From: Cellulophaga sp. HaHa_2_95
GTDB lineage: Bacteria > Bacteroidota > Bacteroidia > Flavobacteriales > Flavobacteriaceae
Assembly: GCF_019278565.1 (NCBI RefSeq)
Contig: NZ_CP058988.1
Coordinates: forward strand, 2,914,001-2,978,000
Direction: 5' to 3'
DNA length: 64,000 nt
Position 1 is the first letter of the stretch, and every line of letters begins with the position of its first letter. The notes beneath the pieces were generated by a model. It made no database searches and was not told where the DNA came from. It saw only the letters and a list, made by a program, of their open reading frames with translations. A program made the translations under genes and the position numbers. Shown one piece after another: positions 7,978-17,200 of the stretch.

Positions 7978-10305
7978 ATGTACGATTCTGTAACAAATAG
8001 AAGGAGTTTTATAAAAAAAATGGCCATGGTGTCTGCAATTACTGCAGCTGCATCAATGTTTCCAGGAATTATTTTCGCCAGCGAACAGGAAGAAGGGATT
8101 CCTGAAAATGCCAAGCTTGATTGGAAAAAAGGGCCGTGTAGATTTTGTGGTGTTGGTTGCGGAATTCTTGTAGGTACTGAAAACGGAAAAGCTGTAGCCG
8201 TTAAAGGCGATCCTAACTCCTCAGTGAATAAAGGTCTGTTATGTGTAAAAGGGTATCACCAAATTATGTGTATCCAATCTAAAGATAGACTTACGCACGC
8301 CTTGGTAAAGAAAAATGGAACCTATGTTCAAACGCCTATAAGTGAAGCTTTAGATTTAGTAGCTTCTAAAATGAAGGAAACCATCGCTGCTCATGGTAAA
8401 GATTCTGTAGCCATGTACACTTCAGGACAATCTACGATACCAGAAGGGTATATTGCCTCTAAATTTATGAAAGGTGCCATTGGTACTAATAACCTAGATT
8501 GCAATGCACGCTTGTGTATGGCAAGTGCGGTTACTGGTTTCTTGACCTCTTTTGGTGCAGATGAACCTATGGGTTGCTATGAAGATATAGATCATGCTGA
8601 TTACTTTGTGACTTGGGGAAATAACATGGCTGAGATGCATCCTGTATTATTTTCAAGAATGTTAGAGCAAAAAGCTGTACGCGGCGCTAAAATTATAGAT
8701 TTCGCCACACGTACTACGCGCTCTAGTACTGCTTCAGACCGTTCTATTTTATTTGAACCGCAAACAGATTTAGCCGTAGCAAATGCTATTTGCTATGAAA
8801 TTATAAAGAATGGATGGGTCAACAAATCATTTGTAGAAAAACACTGTAGTTTTAGCAAAGGGCTTACTAATATTGGTTATGGTTTAGAAGATAAATTTAA
8901 ATTTACAGATAAACCAGAGGCTATAGATTTTGAAGCCTATAAAGAATTTTTAAAAGACTATAGTCCAGAAAAAGTAGCCAAATACTCCAAAGTATCTGTA
9001 AAAGACATCAAATATTTAGCCGCTATTTATGGCGACCCTAATAAAAAAGTGGTTTCTTATTGGTGTATGGGAATGAACCAACATACACGCGGGACTTGGA
9101 TTAATAATCTTGTGTACAATATTCATTTACTTACGGGTAAAATATCACAGCCTGGAAACGGACCTTTCTCTTTAACAGGGCAACCCTCTGCTTGTGGTAC
9201 TGCTCGTGAAGTGGGAACCTTTACCCATAAACTGCCACATGGTGTTGTAACCAACAAAAAAGATAGAGAAATGGCTGCTAGGATATGGAAAGTTCCAGTA
9301 GAGCGTATTCCTGCCAAGCCTACCTACCATGCTACGGAAATGTTTAGAGCAGTAGATCGTGGCGACATTAAATTTATTTGGACACAAGCAACCAATCCTT
9401 TGGTGTCCTTACCAAAAACTAGTCGCTACCGACCAGCAATGGAAAAGAAATCTTGCTTTGTAGTGGTCTCAGATGTATTTCCTACGCCTACCTCAGATGT
9501 CGCTGATGTTATTCTTCCTGCTTCTTGGCATATAGAAAAAGATGGTTTATACGGTAATTCTGAGCGTAGAACGCAACATTGGAATAAAATGGTAGAAGGG
9601 CCTGGCGAAACGACTCCAGATGCTTGGATGTTTATCGAAGTAGCCAAACGAATGGGCTATGGAGATTTATTCCCATATAGCAAAGAGAATCACGTAGCAG
9701 AAATATATAATGAATACCGACAATTTCATGAAGGTGCCAAACATAATATGGCTCCTCTTGAAGTTTTAAAGAAAGAATCTGGAGCTATTTGGCCCTATGT
9801 AAATGGAAAGTCTACCCAATGGCGTTACAATGCCAAATACGATCCTGCTTGTTCTAATGGAGAAGATTTTCATTTCTATGGAAAACCAGATGGTAAGGCG
9901 GTCATATGGCAACGTCCTTTTGAAGATGCTCCAGAGAAACCAGATCAGGAATACCCATTTTGGTTAAATACTGGTCGTGTTGTAGAGCACTGGCATACAG
10001 GATCTATGACACGTAGAATTCCAGTATTACATCAAGCTATGCCCAATGCTTATGTAGAGTTTCATCCAGACGATGCGAAGGCTTTAGGCATAAGAAACGG
10101 AGAAAACATCAAGGTTACCTCACGCCGTGGTTCGTGTACATTACCGGCATCTATCAACGAAAGAGGTTTACCTACCAAAGGACAAGTATTTGTTCCTTTC
10201 TTTGATGAGAATATGCTAATCAATGATGTTACCTTAGACTCCTTCTGCCCTATTTCTAAAGAACCAGATTATAAAAAGTGTGCGGTTAAAGTTGAAAGAG
10301 TATAG
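7978..10305 (+). CDS. napA: Periplasmic nitrate reductase catalytic subunit NapA
   Basis: A 775-residue molybdenum bis-MGD enzyme reducing nitrate to nitrite in the periplasm. The first 35 residues are a twin-arginine signal (TNRRSFIKKM). A [4Fe-4S] cluster site follows: Cys54, Cys57, Cys61 and Cys89. The molybdenum ligand is Cys180 in NARLCMAS, the NapA-type cysteine, not the aspartate of NarG or the selenocysteine of formate dehydrogenases. The C-terminal molydopterin-binding domain (FWLNTGRVVEHWHTGSMTRR near 660) is intact. Length is slightly below that of proteobacterial NapA. Electrons should come from the cytochromes encoded downstream. It is expressed from the napD promoter. Confidence 0.96.
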   Translation: MYDSVTNRRSFIKKMAMVSAITAAASMFPGIIFASEQEEGIPENAKLDWKKGPCRFCGVGCGILVGTENGKAVAVKGDPNSSVNKGLLCVKGYHQIMCIQSKDRLTHALVKKNGTYVQTPISEALDLVASKMKETIAAHGKDSVAMYTSGQSTIPEGYIASKFMKGAIGTNNLDCNARLCMASAVTGFLTSFGADEPMGCYEDIDHADYFVTWGNNMAEMHPVLFSRMLEQKAVRGAKIIDFATRTTRSSTASDRSILFEPQTDLAVANAICYEIIKNGWVNKSFVEKHCSFSKGLTNIGYGLEDKFKFTDKPEAIDFEAYKEFLKDYSPEKVAKYSKVSVKDIKYLAAIYGDPNKKVVSYWCMGMNQHTRGTWINNLVYNIHLLTGKISQPGNGPFSLTGQPSACGTAREVGTFTHKLPHGVVTNKKDREMAARIWKVPVERIPAKPTYHATEMFRAVDRGDIKFIWTQATNPLVSLPKTSRYRPAMEKKSCFVVVSDVFPTPTSDVADVILPASWHIEKDGLYGNSERRTQHWNKMVEGPGETTPDAWMFIEVAKRMGYGDLFPYSKENHVAEIYNEYRQFHEGAKHNMAPLEVLKKESGAIWPYVNGKSTQWRYNAKYDPACSNGEDFHFYGKPDGKAVIWQRPFEDAPEKPDQEYPFWLNTGRVVEHWHTGSMTRRIPVLHQAMPNAYVEFHPDDAKALGIRNGENIKVTSRRGSCTLPASINERGLPTKGQVFVPFFDENMLINDVTLDSFCPISKEPDYKKCAVKVERV

Positions 10306-10308
10306 ACT

Positions 10309-11025
10309 ATGAAAAAAAGACTTGGAATCATATCGTTTTTTGTAGCCATCTTTATAGCGTTCATCGTTATTTGGAATTATAGCTATCAAGTAGGTTTAGA
10401 AGAAGCCTACACTCCTGTCATTGAAACCCCCACCGGGAACTTCATTCCATCAGAAAGTGGCGCCTTTAGACGGTTTGATGATGCAGGCCTAGATTATTTT
10501 AATATGCCAGTTGATGAAGGCCACCAACGTTCATTGGCTACTTACTATAGCAATAGAGCGTATCCTGGTGCACCACCAAGCATTCCCCACCCTGTTGCTA
10601 AAGAACGTAGTTTTGGAGGTAATACCTGTATTCAATGTCATCAAAATGGAGGGTTTGTAGCCAAGTTTGATGCATATGCCCCTATTACTCCGCATCCAGA
10701 AATGGTAAACTGTCGGCAATGCCATGTAACAAAAAACACCAATACCACCTTCAAAGACTTTAACTTTTCTAAACCAAAACCTCCTGAAGTGGGTCTAGGA
10801 GCAAATAATGCTTTAGTAGGGAGTCCGCCAATGATTCCTCATCAATTACAAATGCGAGAAAGTTGTATTTCATGTCATGGAGGGCCTAGTGCTCCAAAAG
10901 AAATAAGAGTATCTCACCCGGAGCGGATAAATTGCAGACAATGCCATTTACCAAAGACCAATGCACAACCAAATGTGGACACCAGTACATTTCTAAGACA
11001 ATTTGATCAATTAAATGAAAAATAG
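10309..11025 (+). CDS. napB: Duplicated NapB-like tetraheme cytochrome c
   Basis: A 238-residue periplasmic cytochrome with an N-terminal membrane anchor or signal (residues 7-23). It has four CxxCH haem sites, at 107-111, 135-139, 186-190 and 209-213. These form two copies of the diheme NapB unit: PPSIPH...CIQCH...HPEMVNCRQCH and PPMIPH...CISCH...HPERINCRQCH, each with two distal histidines before its haem motifs. Classical NapB is a diheme protein of about 150 residues, so this is a tandem duplication giving a predicted bis-His tetraheme electron donor to NapA. It follows napA after three bases and overlaps the next gene by 11 bases. Confidence 0.88.
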   Translation: MKKRLGIISFFVAIFIAFIVIWNYSYQVGLEEAYTPVIETPTGNFIPSESGAFRRFDDAGLDYFNMPVDEGHQRSLATYYSNRAYPGAPPSIPHPVAKERSFGGNTCIQCHQNGGFVAKFDAYAPITPHPEMVNCRQCHVTKNTNTTFKDFNFSKPKPPEVGLGANNALVGSPPMIPHQLQMRESCISCHGGPSAPKEIRVSHPERINCRQCHLPKTNAQPNVDTSTFLRQFDQLNEK

Positions 11026-11644
11026 AACGCTAATATATTACGTAGTATTACTTCTAGGAATATCCTTATTCTCTTGCAAAGAAAAAGACGGGTATCACTC
11101 CATATCGGACAAGATAGAAGGAGAAAGTAGACCTTATCACGGCAACCTTAGTTCTGAAGATTTGCTTGTGGATACAGAACTCATACAAATAACTGAAGGA
11201 GAATTTACATTTCTTATCCCGGAACGAAAAGGGCAAATAAAATCTTTTGCCTGTATCGAATGTCATAGCAAACCCGTTTCGCAAATGAAAGGAGCAATCG
11301 CTCAAAAAGCGCATTGGGACATCACGTTAAATCACGCCAATAGTGATGCGATGGATTGTGCTACATGCCATAATGGGGAAGATATGAATAACTTAAATAC
11401 CCTAACAGGTAAGAATATAGATTTCAACCTAAGTTATAAACTCTGTGCACAATGTCACTCAAGTCAATTTGAGGATTGGAAAGGTGGTGCACATGGTAAA
11501 AAAGTAGCGGGCTGGGCTCCTCCAAGAGCATCAAACACTTGTGTCAACTGCCATAATCCTCACAGTCCAAGCTTTGAAACAAGATGGCCCGTGCAATACA
11601 ATACTCAAAAAGGAATAGAACGTAAAGAAGGTTTAGATCACTAA
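11015..11644 (+). CDS. Tetraheme cytochrome c lipoprotein of the nap operon
   Basis: A 209-residue lipoprotein with a lipobox ending at Cys21 (ISLFSC). It has four CxxCH haem sites: CIECH 80-84, CATCH 115-119, CAQCH 144-148 and CVNCH 176-180. The spacing and the segment FEDWKGGAHG suggest a cytochrome c3/NrfB-like multiheme fold. It probably carries electrons between the membrane quinol module encoded downstream and the NapB-like protein, replacing NapC, which I do not see in the window. In the NapC/NapM systems of deltaproteobacteria a tetraheme NapM has a comparable position; I cannot prove orthology. It overlaps napB by 11 bases, indicating translational coupling. Confidence 0.85.
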   Translation: MKNRTLIYYVVLLLGISLFSCKEKDGYHSISDKIEGESRPYHGNLSSEDLLVDTELIQITEGEFTFLIPERKGQIKSFACIECHSKPVSQMKGAIAQKAHWDITLNHANSDAMDCATCHNGEDMNNLNTLTGKNIDFNLSYKLCAQCHSSQFEDWKGGAHGKKVAGWAPPRASNTCVNCHNPHSPSFETRWPVQYNTQKGIERKEGLDH

Positions 11645-11654
11645 AAATAAAGGT

Positions 11655-12785
11655 ATGAGCGAAAATAAAAAATGGTACTCTTTAGATTTAGGTCTAAATA
11701 AAACTAAAAAATCTTCTGGAACTTGTGGTTGTGGTAATGCAGAAGGTAGTTGTAGCAGCACACCTAAAGAAGAAGAAGAGTTAAGTCCTGATGAATTTTA
11801 CGAAGCAGCGATCAACGCTTCTATCGGAGAAGAAAGACATAAGGATGGTTTTGATCAAGTCTTTGATGTAAAAATGGACCGTAGAAGTGCTTTTCGGAAA
11901 CTTACCGCTAGCCTGCTTATTGGAGCTGGCGCCGTAAGTACTTCTTGCAGCGTAACTACCGGTGACAAAAGCAAAGAAAAAGCACAGATTGATTGGGAAG
12001 AGCAGTTTAAAGGAAACTATAAGCTGATGACTGATGAAGAAAAGCAAGGAACAATAGAACGTTTAATGCGCTCTTACGAATTAAGAACAGATAAAAACAT
12101 AAGCATGACCGCAGAAAATGCGGCCGAAGATGTACTTTTTGGATATGCTTTTAATATTTCTAAATGTCAGGGCTACATGAATTGTGTAAGCGCTTGTGTA
12201 GAAGAAAATAATCAAGATCGCAACTCTGAAATGCAATACATCCGTATTCATGAAATGAAAGACGGAGAAGGTTTTAAGTTTGATAAAGCTGACGATAATT
12301 ACTACCATGAGGTACCTGCCGAAGGTCATTTTTATATGGGAACGCAATGTTTTCATTGTGACAACCCTCCTTGTGTAGAAGTTTGTCCTGTACAAGCCAC
12401 TTGGAAAGAAGAAGATGGTCTTGTGGTGATTGATTATGACTGGTGTGTAGGTTGTAGGTATTGTATGGCGGCTTGCCCATATGATGGAAGAAGATTTAAT
12501 TGGAGTAAACCAGAGGTTCCTGAGAATGAGGTAAACAAAAATCAGCATTACCTAGGAAACAGAATGCGCAAAAAAGGGGTTATGGAAAAATGCACCTTCT
12601 GCGTACAACGTACGCGTAAAGGGAAAAACCCTGCATGTGTAGAAGCGTGCCCAACAGGTGCTAGAATTTTCGGAAACCTTTTAGACCCCAAGAGTACCAT
12701 ACGATGGGTCTTAGAAAATAAAAAAGTCTTTAGACTTAAAGAAGATTTAGGAACAGAACCAAAGTTCTGGTACTTCATGGACTAA
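11655..12785 (+). CDS. Four-cluster Fe-S subunit of a quinol dehydrogenase (NrfC/PsrB/ActB type)
   Basis: A 376-residue ferredoxin-like electron-transfer subunit. Residues 1-74 are hydrophilic with a Cys/Gly patch (CGCGNAEGSC). An internal twin-arginine-like segment follows (DRRSAFRKLTASLLIGAG, 75-92) with a possible lipobox at Cys98, as seen in ActB of alternative complex III. The Fe-S domain has 15 cysteines: 171, 177, 181; 232, 235, 240, 244; 264, 267, 270, 274; 313, 316, 328, 332. The second cysteine of the first motif is Tyr174, so one cluster is probably [3Fe-4S]. It should pass electrons from the NrfD-type partner downstream to the cytochromes. It is ten bases after the tetraheme gene. 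Confidence 0.88.
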   Translation: MSENKKWYSLDLGLNKTKKSSGTCGCGNAEGSCSSTPKEEEELSPDEFYEAAINASIGEERHKDGFDQVFDVKMDRRSAFRKLTASLLIGAGAVSTSCSVTTGDKSKEKAQIDWEEQFKGNYKLMTDEEKQGTIERLMRSYELRTDKNISMTAENAAEDVLFGYAFNISKCQGYMNCVSACVEENNQDRNSEMQYIRIHEMKDGEGFKFDKADDNYYHEVPAEGHFYMGTQCFHCDNPPCVEVCPVQATWKEEDGLVVIDYDWCVGCRYCMAACPYDGRRFNWSKPEVPENEVNKNQHYLGNRMRKKGVMEKCTFCVQRTRKGKNPACVEACPTGARIFGNLLDPKSTIRWVLENKKVFRLKEDLGTEPKFWYFMD

Positions 12786-12875
12786 TACAAAGCAGGTTAA
12801 CAACAGATAATATATAAATCGTAGCGCTCAGAATACCAATTGATTCTTAGGCAAATTGATTTTAAATAGCATATA

Positions 12876-14111
12876 ATGGGAATAGTTAAAGTATTTAAAA
12901 GTTTAGTAATCGATAGTTTAGATACTATTACTAAAGGGTCTGCTAAGTACCATCTTTGGATGGGGTTCTTAACACTCGTAATGCTGATAGGCATGTATTG
13001 TTATTCCATTCAGTTAGAAGAAGGGCTTAGCGCTACAGGAATGTCTGATCGTGTGAGCTGGGGGCTTTACATCTCTAACTTTACGTTTTTGGTAGGCGTT
13101 GCGGCAGCTGCCGTCATGTTAGTGATGCCAACCTATGTCTTAAAAGATATTGATTTTAAACAAGCTGTATTAATTGGAGAAGGATTAGCGGTAGCCGCTT
13201 TAATAATGTGTTTAGCTTTTGTCGTTGCAGATATGGGCGGACCGTCCGTTCTATGGCATATGATTCCTGGGATAGGTGTATTTAACTTCCCCAACTCCAT
13301 GCTAACTTGGGATGTTATCGTACTAAATGGATACCTTTTCATTAATATTAGTATCCCATTTTACATCCTGTTTAAACACTATCAAAACAAAGAAGCAAAG
13401 AAAAGTGTCTACGTACCTGGAGCCATTCTATCTGTATTTTGGGCTGTAGGTATACATTTAGTGACTGCTTTTTTATACCAAGGATTACAAGCGCGTCCTT
13501 TTTGGAATAATGCCCTATTAGGCCCTCGATTTTTAGCCTCAGCATTTGCTGCCGGCCCCGCTTTAATCATCTTAGTACTAGCTGTAATACGTTCATTTAC
13601 TGCTTTTAAAATAGAAGATAAAACCATCAAAAAAATAGCAATGATTGTTACTGTGGCTGCACAGATAAATCTAATAATGCTTGTTTCTGAGCTATTTAAA
13701 GAGTTTTATGCGCCCACACACCATAGTGAAAGTGCTTATTACTTGTTTTTTGGCTTACACGGAAAAACCGCATTACTTCCTTGGATTTGGACAGCGATCC
13801 CTATAAATGTATTAGCCACTATAATTCTTACCTTTAATAAATTTAGAAATAACCTTAAAATACTATATGTATGTTGTGGACTCCTATTTGTTGCCATATG
13901 GATAGAAAAGGGTTTTGGATTAATTGTTCCTGGCTTCATTCCTGGACCTTACGGTAAAATAGTAGAATACTTACCTTCTGGAATAGAAATTGGCGTCACC
14001 ATTGGCATTTGGGCTTTAGGAGCCTTTGTATTTACCGTCCTTGCTAAAACAGCTATCGGTATTGAATTGGGTGAATTGCGGTATAAAGATAGAAATGCAG
14101 AAAATGTTTAA
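12876..14111 (+). CDS. NrfD/PsrC-type polytopic membrane quinol dehydrogenase subunit
   Basis: A 411-residue inner-membrane protein with about nine or ten hydrophobic helices. It is recognisable as NrfD/PsrC/ActC family from SWGLYISNFTFLVGVAAAA near residue 62, the DMGGPSVLWHMIPG loop near 119-132 and the GARPF-like QGLQARPFWNNALLGPRF segment near 202-219. Family members bind quinol at the periplasmic side and hand electrons to the partner Fe-S subunit, here the gene 90 bases upstream. Together they would link the menaquinone pool to NapA in place of NapC or NapGH. A weak separate promoter in the 90-base gap cannot be excluded. Confidence 0.9.
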   Translation: MGIVKVFKSLVIDSLDTITKGSAKYHLWMGFLTLVMLIGMYCYSIQLEEGLSATGMSDRVSWGLYISNFTFLVGVAAAAVMLVMPTYVLKDIDFKQAVLIGEGLAVAALIMCLAFVVADMGGPSVLWHMIPGIGVFNFPNSMLTWDVIVLNGYLFINISIPFYILFKHYQNKEAKKSVYVPGAILSVFWAVGIHLVTAFLYQGLQARPFWNNALLGPRFLASAFAAGPALIILVLAVIRSFTAFKIEDKTIKKIAMIVTVAAQINLIMLVSELFKEFYAPTHHSESAYYLFFGLHGKTALLPWIWTAIPINVLATIILTFNKFRNNLKILYVCCGLLFVAIWIEKGFGLIVPGFIPGPYGKIVEYLPSGIEIGVTIGIWALGAFVFTVLAKTAIGIELGELRYKDRNAENV

Positions 14112-14295
14112 TTCAACTAGAGTCTCATGATAAGAATAACATCGTGGAGCTTGTAAAAAATACATTTAAATAAAGATAAAACGGCAAAAAAAAGCTTACT
14201 AGGAGCATTGAACTCATAGACAATGCTATTGCGTTAATCTAATGAGGAGTAAAGCACATATCTTAAATTAAAATTACAGATATTTGCCGCTTCAA

Positions 14296-17200
14296 ATGGG
14301 AAAGAAACAAAAAGGAATTCTGAAGCGAATACTCAAAGTTTTTGCTGTACTTCTTCTGCTTTTTATAAGTATCATACTATTTATAAGAAGCCAGTGGGGA
14401 CAAGATATTATCGTTACTAAAGTTGTCAATTATGTTTCTAAGAAAACCAACACGACCGTAGAAATAGATCGGCTATTCCTGACCTTTTCAGGAAATCTTT
14501 ATTTAGAAGGACTCTACCTCGAGGATGTCAAAGGAGACACCCTCATCTACTCCAAGAGCTTAGAAGCTAACGTACCTTTATCACCTCTAGTTTTCGGCAG
14601 TGACATGGAACTAAAATCGTTAATTTGGGATGGCGTAAAAGCGAATATTAGTAGAGGAGATAAGGTTGAAAACTTTAATTTCAATTTCTTAATTGATGCT
14701 TTCGCGGCAACAGATACCGTCACAACAACACAAGAATCTGCCCCTCTAGCTTTTACAATTGGAGAAGTTGCTCTTTCCAATTTTGATGTACGTTACACTG
14801 ATAAGTTTTTAGGCATCGAAAGCGCCATTAAATTAGGAAAACTCCAAGTAGATATCGATGAAATGGCATTAGAAACCATGAAGTTTAAGCTAGAAAATGT
14901 AGTCCTATACGATACCGATATCACCTATAAACAGACGAAAACATTTCCTGAAGCTGAAGATAGCACAGCTACACAACTACCCTACATTGCTGTTGAGAAT
15001 TTTAAACTAGAACAAGTAACTGCCCATTATAAATCTATTCCAGATCAGCTCACTAGCAGTGTTAAAATTGGACAATTTAACCTAGATTTAGAGACCGCAG
15101 ATTTAACAAACAACATATTTATTGTCAATGAATTAAAGTTAAACAATTCAACTATTAGTTTACAAACAGAAAACAAAAAATCTACCACTCCAATTACAGA
15201 AAAAACCGATACAAATAGCACGAAATTCGCATGGCCCAACTACATCGTTCAGGTGGCTAAAATAGATCTCAATCACAATACTATAAACTTGAAGGTGGGA
15301 CAACCAACACCTACCTCAGGAGAATTTAACCCAAGTGACATCGCAATTTCTAATCTGAATTTTACTACTGAAAACCTTAGCTACAAAGAGGAACAAGTGA
15401 AGCTGTCTTTAAAAACTTTTTCCTTTAAAGAAAAAAGTGGTTTTCAATTAAGAAATTTAGCTTTTAATACCAGTTTAAATACTACTTCTACTGTGGTCTC
15501 AGATCTAGAACTAAAAACAAATGGGAGTACCATTAATGGTGATGCATCTATCAAATACAATTCCATACAAGAATTACTAGAGGCACCCGAAAATTCATCT
15601 ATCGCTGTATCATTCCCTGAATTTATTCTACATCTTGATGACGCCTATTACTTTCAACCCGATTTAGCTCAAAACGAGGCTATCAAAAAAGCCGCTTCAA
15701 AACCATTTACAGGGAATTTAATTGCTTCAGGGTCACTTTTAACACTTGCTCCTTCCGTCAAACTTAATTGGGGAGAACACACGCAATTAAGTGCCAAAGG
15801 AGAGCTTTACAACCTGATGAATCCAGATGCCTTATCTTTTGATTTCAAAACACTTAAAGCTACGTCTATTAAGGAAGACATTCTTTCTTTTATTTCAGAA
15901 ACAGATTTAGGCATATCTATTCCGAAAACCATACAATTAGACGCTATTGCTATCGGCTCTACAGAGCACATAAAGGGAAACATAGCGCTAAAAATTCCCG
16001 AAGGAACTGCAAAAATTCTAGGTGAGTTTAGCGCCAAAAATTCAATGTCCTTTTCAGGTACATTAAGTCTGGACAACTTAAGATTAGATCAGCTACTAAA
16101 AAATAACGAATTAGGTGGCATTTCCATGACTATGGACTTCAAAGGTAGTGGCAATAGTTTAAATAGCTTAAATGCTGATCTAACAACTAACTTCACACAA
16201 TTAGATTTCAAAGATTATGATTTTTCTAACCTAAACCTATCCGGTAAAATCGTGAAAGGAAAGGGCGTTATTAACGCCGACTTTAAGGATCAAAATTTAA
16301 ACCTTGAAGCAAATGCGCCAATTCATCTAGACTCCATCAATTCAAACCTAAAATTGAATCTAAACCTTATAGGTGCCGATTTGTATGCTTTAGGAATCAC
16401 CCAAGAAAACATTAAAGTGGGTACCAAATTGAATGCGCAGTTCAGCGGAAACCTTACAGATTTTAAATTGAACACCTCTGTTTTAGAAACCGTCGCAGTG
16501 TATGACAACGAACAATATCATATGGATGCGATAGACCTAAAAGCAATCATAAACACCAATAGCTCTAATGTAAGTATTGATAGTGATTTCCTAACAGGAA
16601 AAGTAAATTCTAACGGTTCGCCAGAAATGGTGTATTCCGCATTACAAAAGCAGTTTGAAGCATATTTTACGGATAGCACAGCCATAGATACTACAACCAA
16701 CCCTATTGTTCTTTCTATGAATCTAGCTTTTAAGCCTACTCCTATTCTCACTGAAGTGTTTTTAAAAGATGTAGATAAATTAGATACCATTACTATGAAG
16801 GCTAATTTTGACGCTAGCTCTAAGAAGCTAAATGCTGTATTGTTTATACCTTCCGCAAGTTACAATGGCAGCACTATTGATAGCCTTAGCGTTTTAATAG
16901 AGGGCGATGCTACAGACTTAAATTTTAAAACAGCGCTTAGCGCCCTATCTTCCGATCCTATCTTAATTAAAAAAACGGTATTTGAAGGAACTGTAAAAAA
17001 CAATGCCCTGCTTACTGAATTTACATCTTTTGATGATGGTACGACCTTAGCTCATATCGCCACAGAAGTAAGATTCTCAAAAGATACTACTAAGCTTCAT
17101 ATTAATCCTTCTGGGCTAATTTTTAATAGAAAGAATTGGACTATTCCTGAGAATAACACCATAGCTATTGGTGAAAATATTTTGAATTTTAAAAACATAA

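Noticed and set aside
10531..10725. Antisense open frames inside nap and other genes
   Set aside because: Long antisense frames across napA, napB, tamB, czcA and the nuclease gene are side effects of codon use in strongly supported genes on the other strand.
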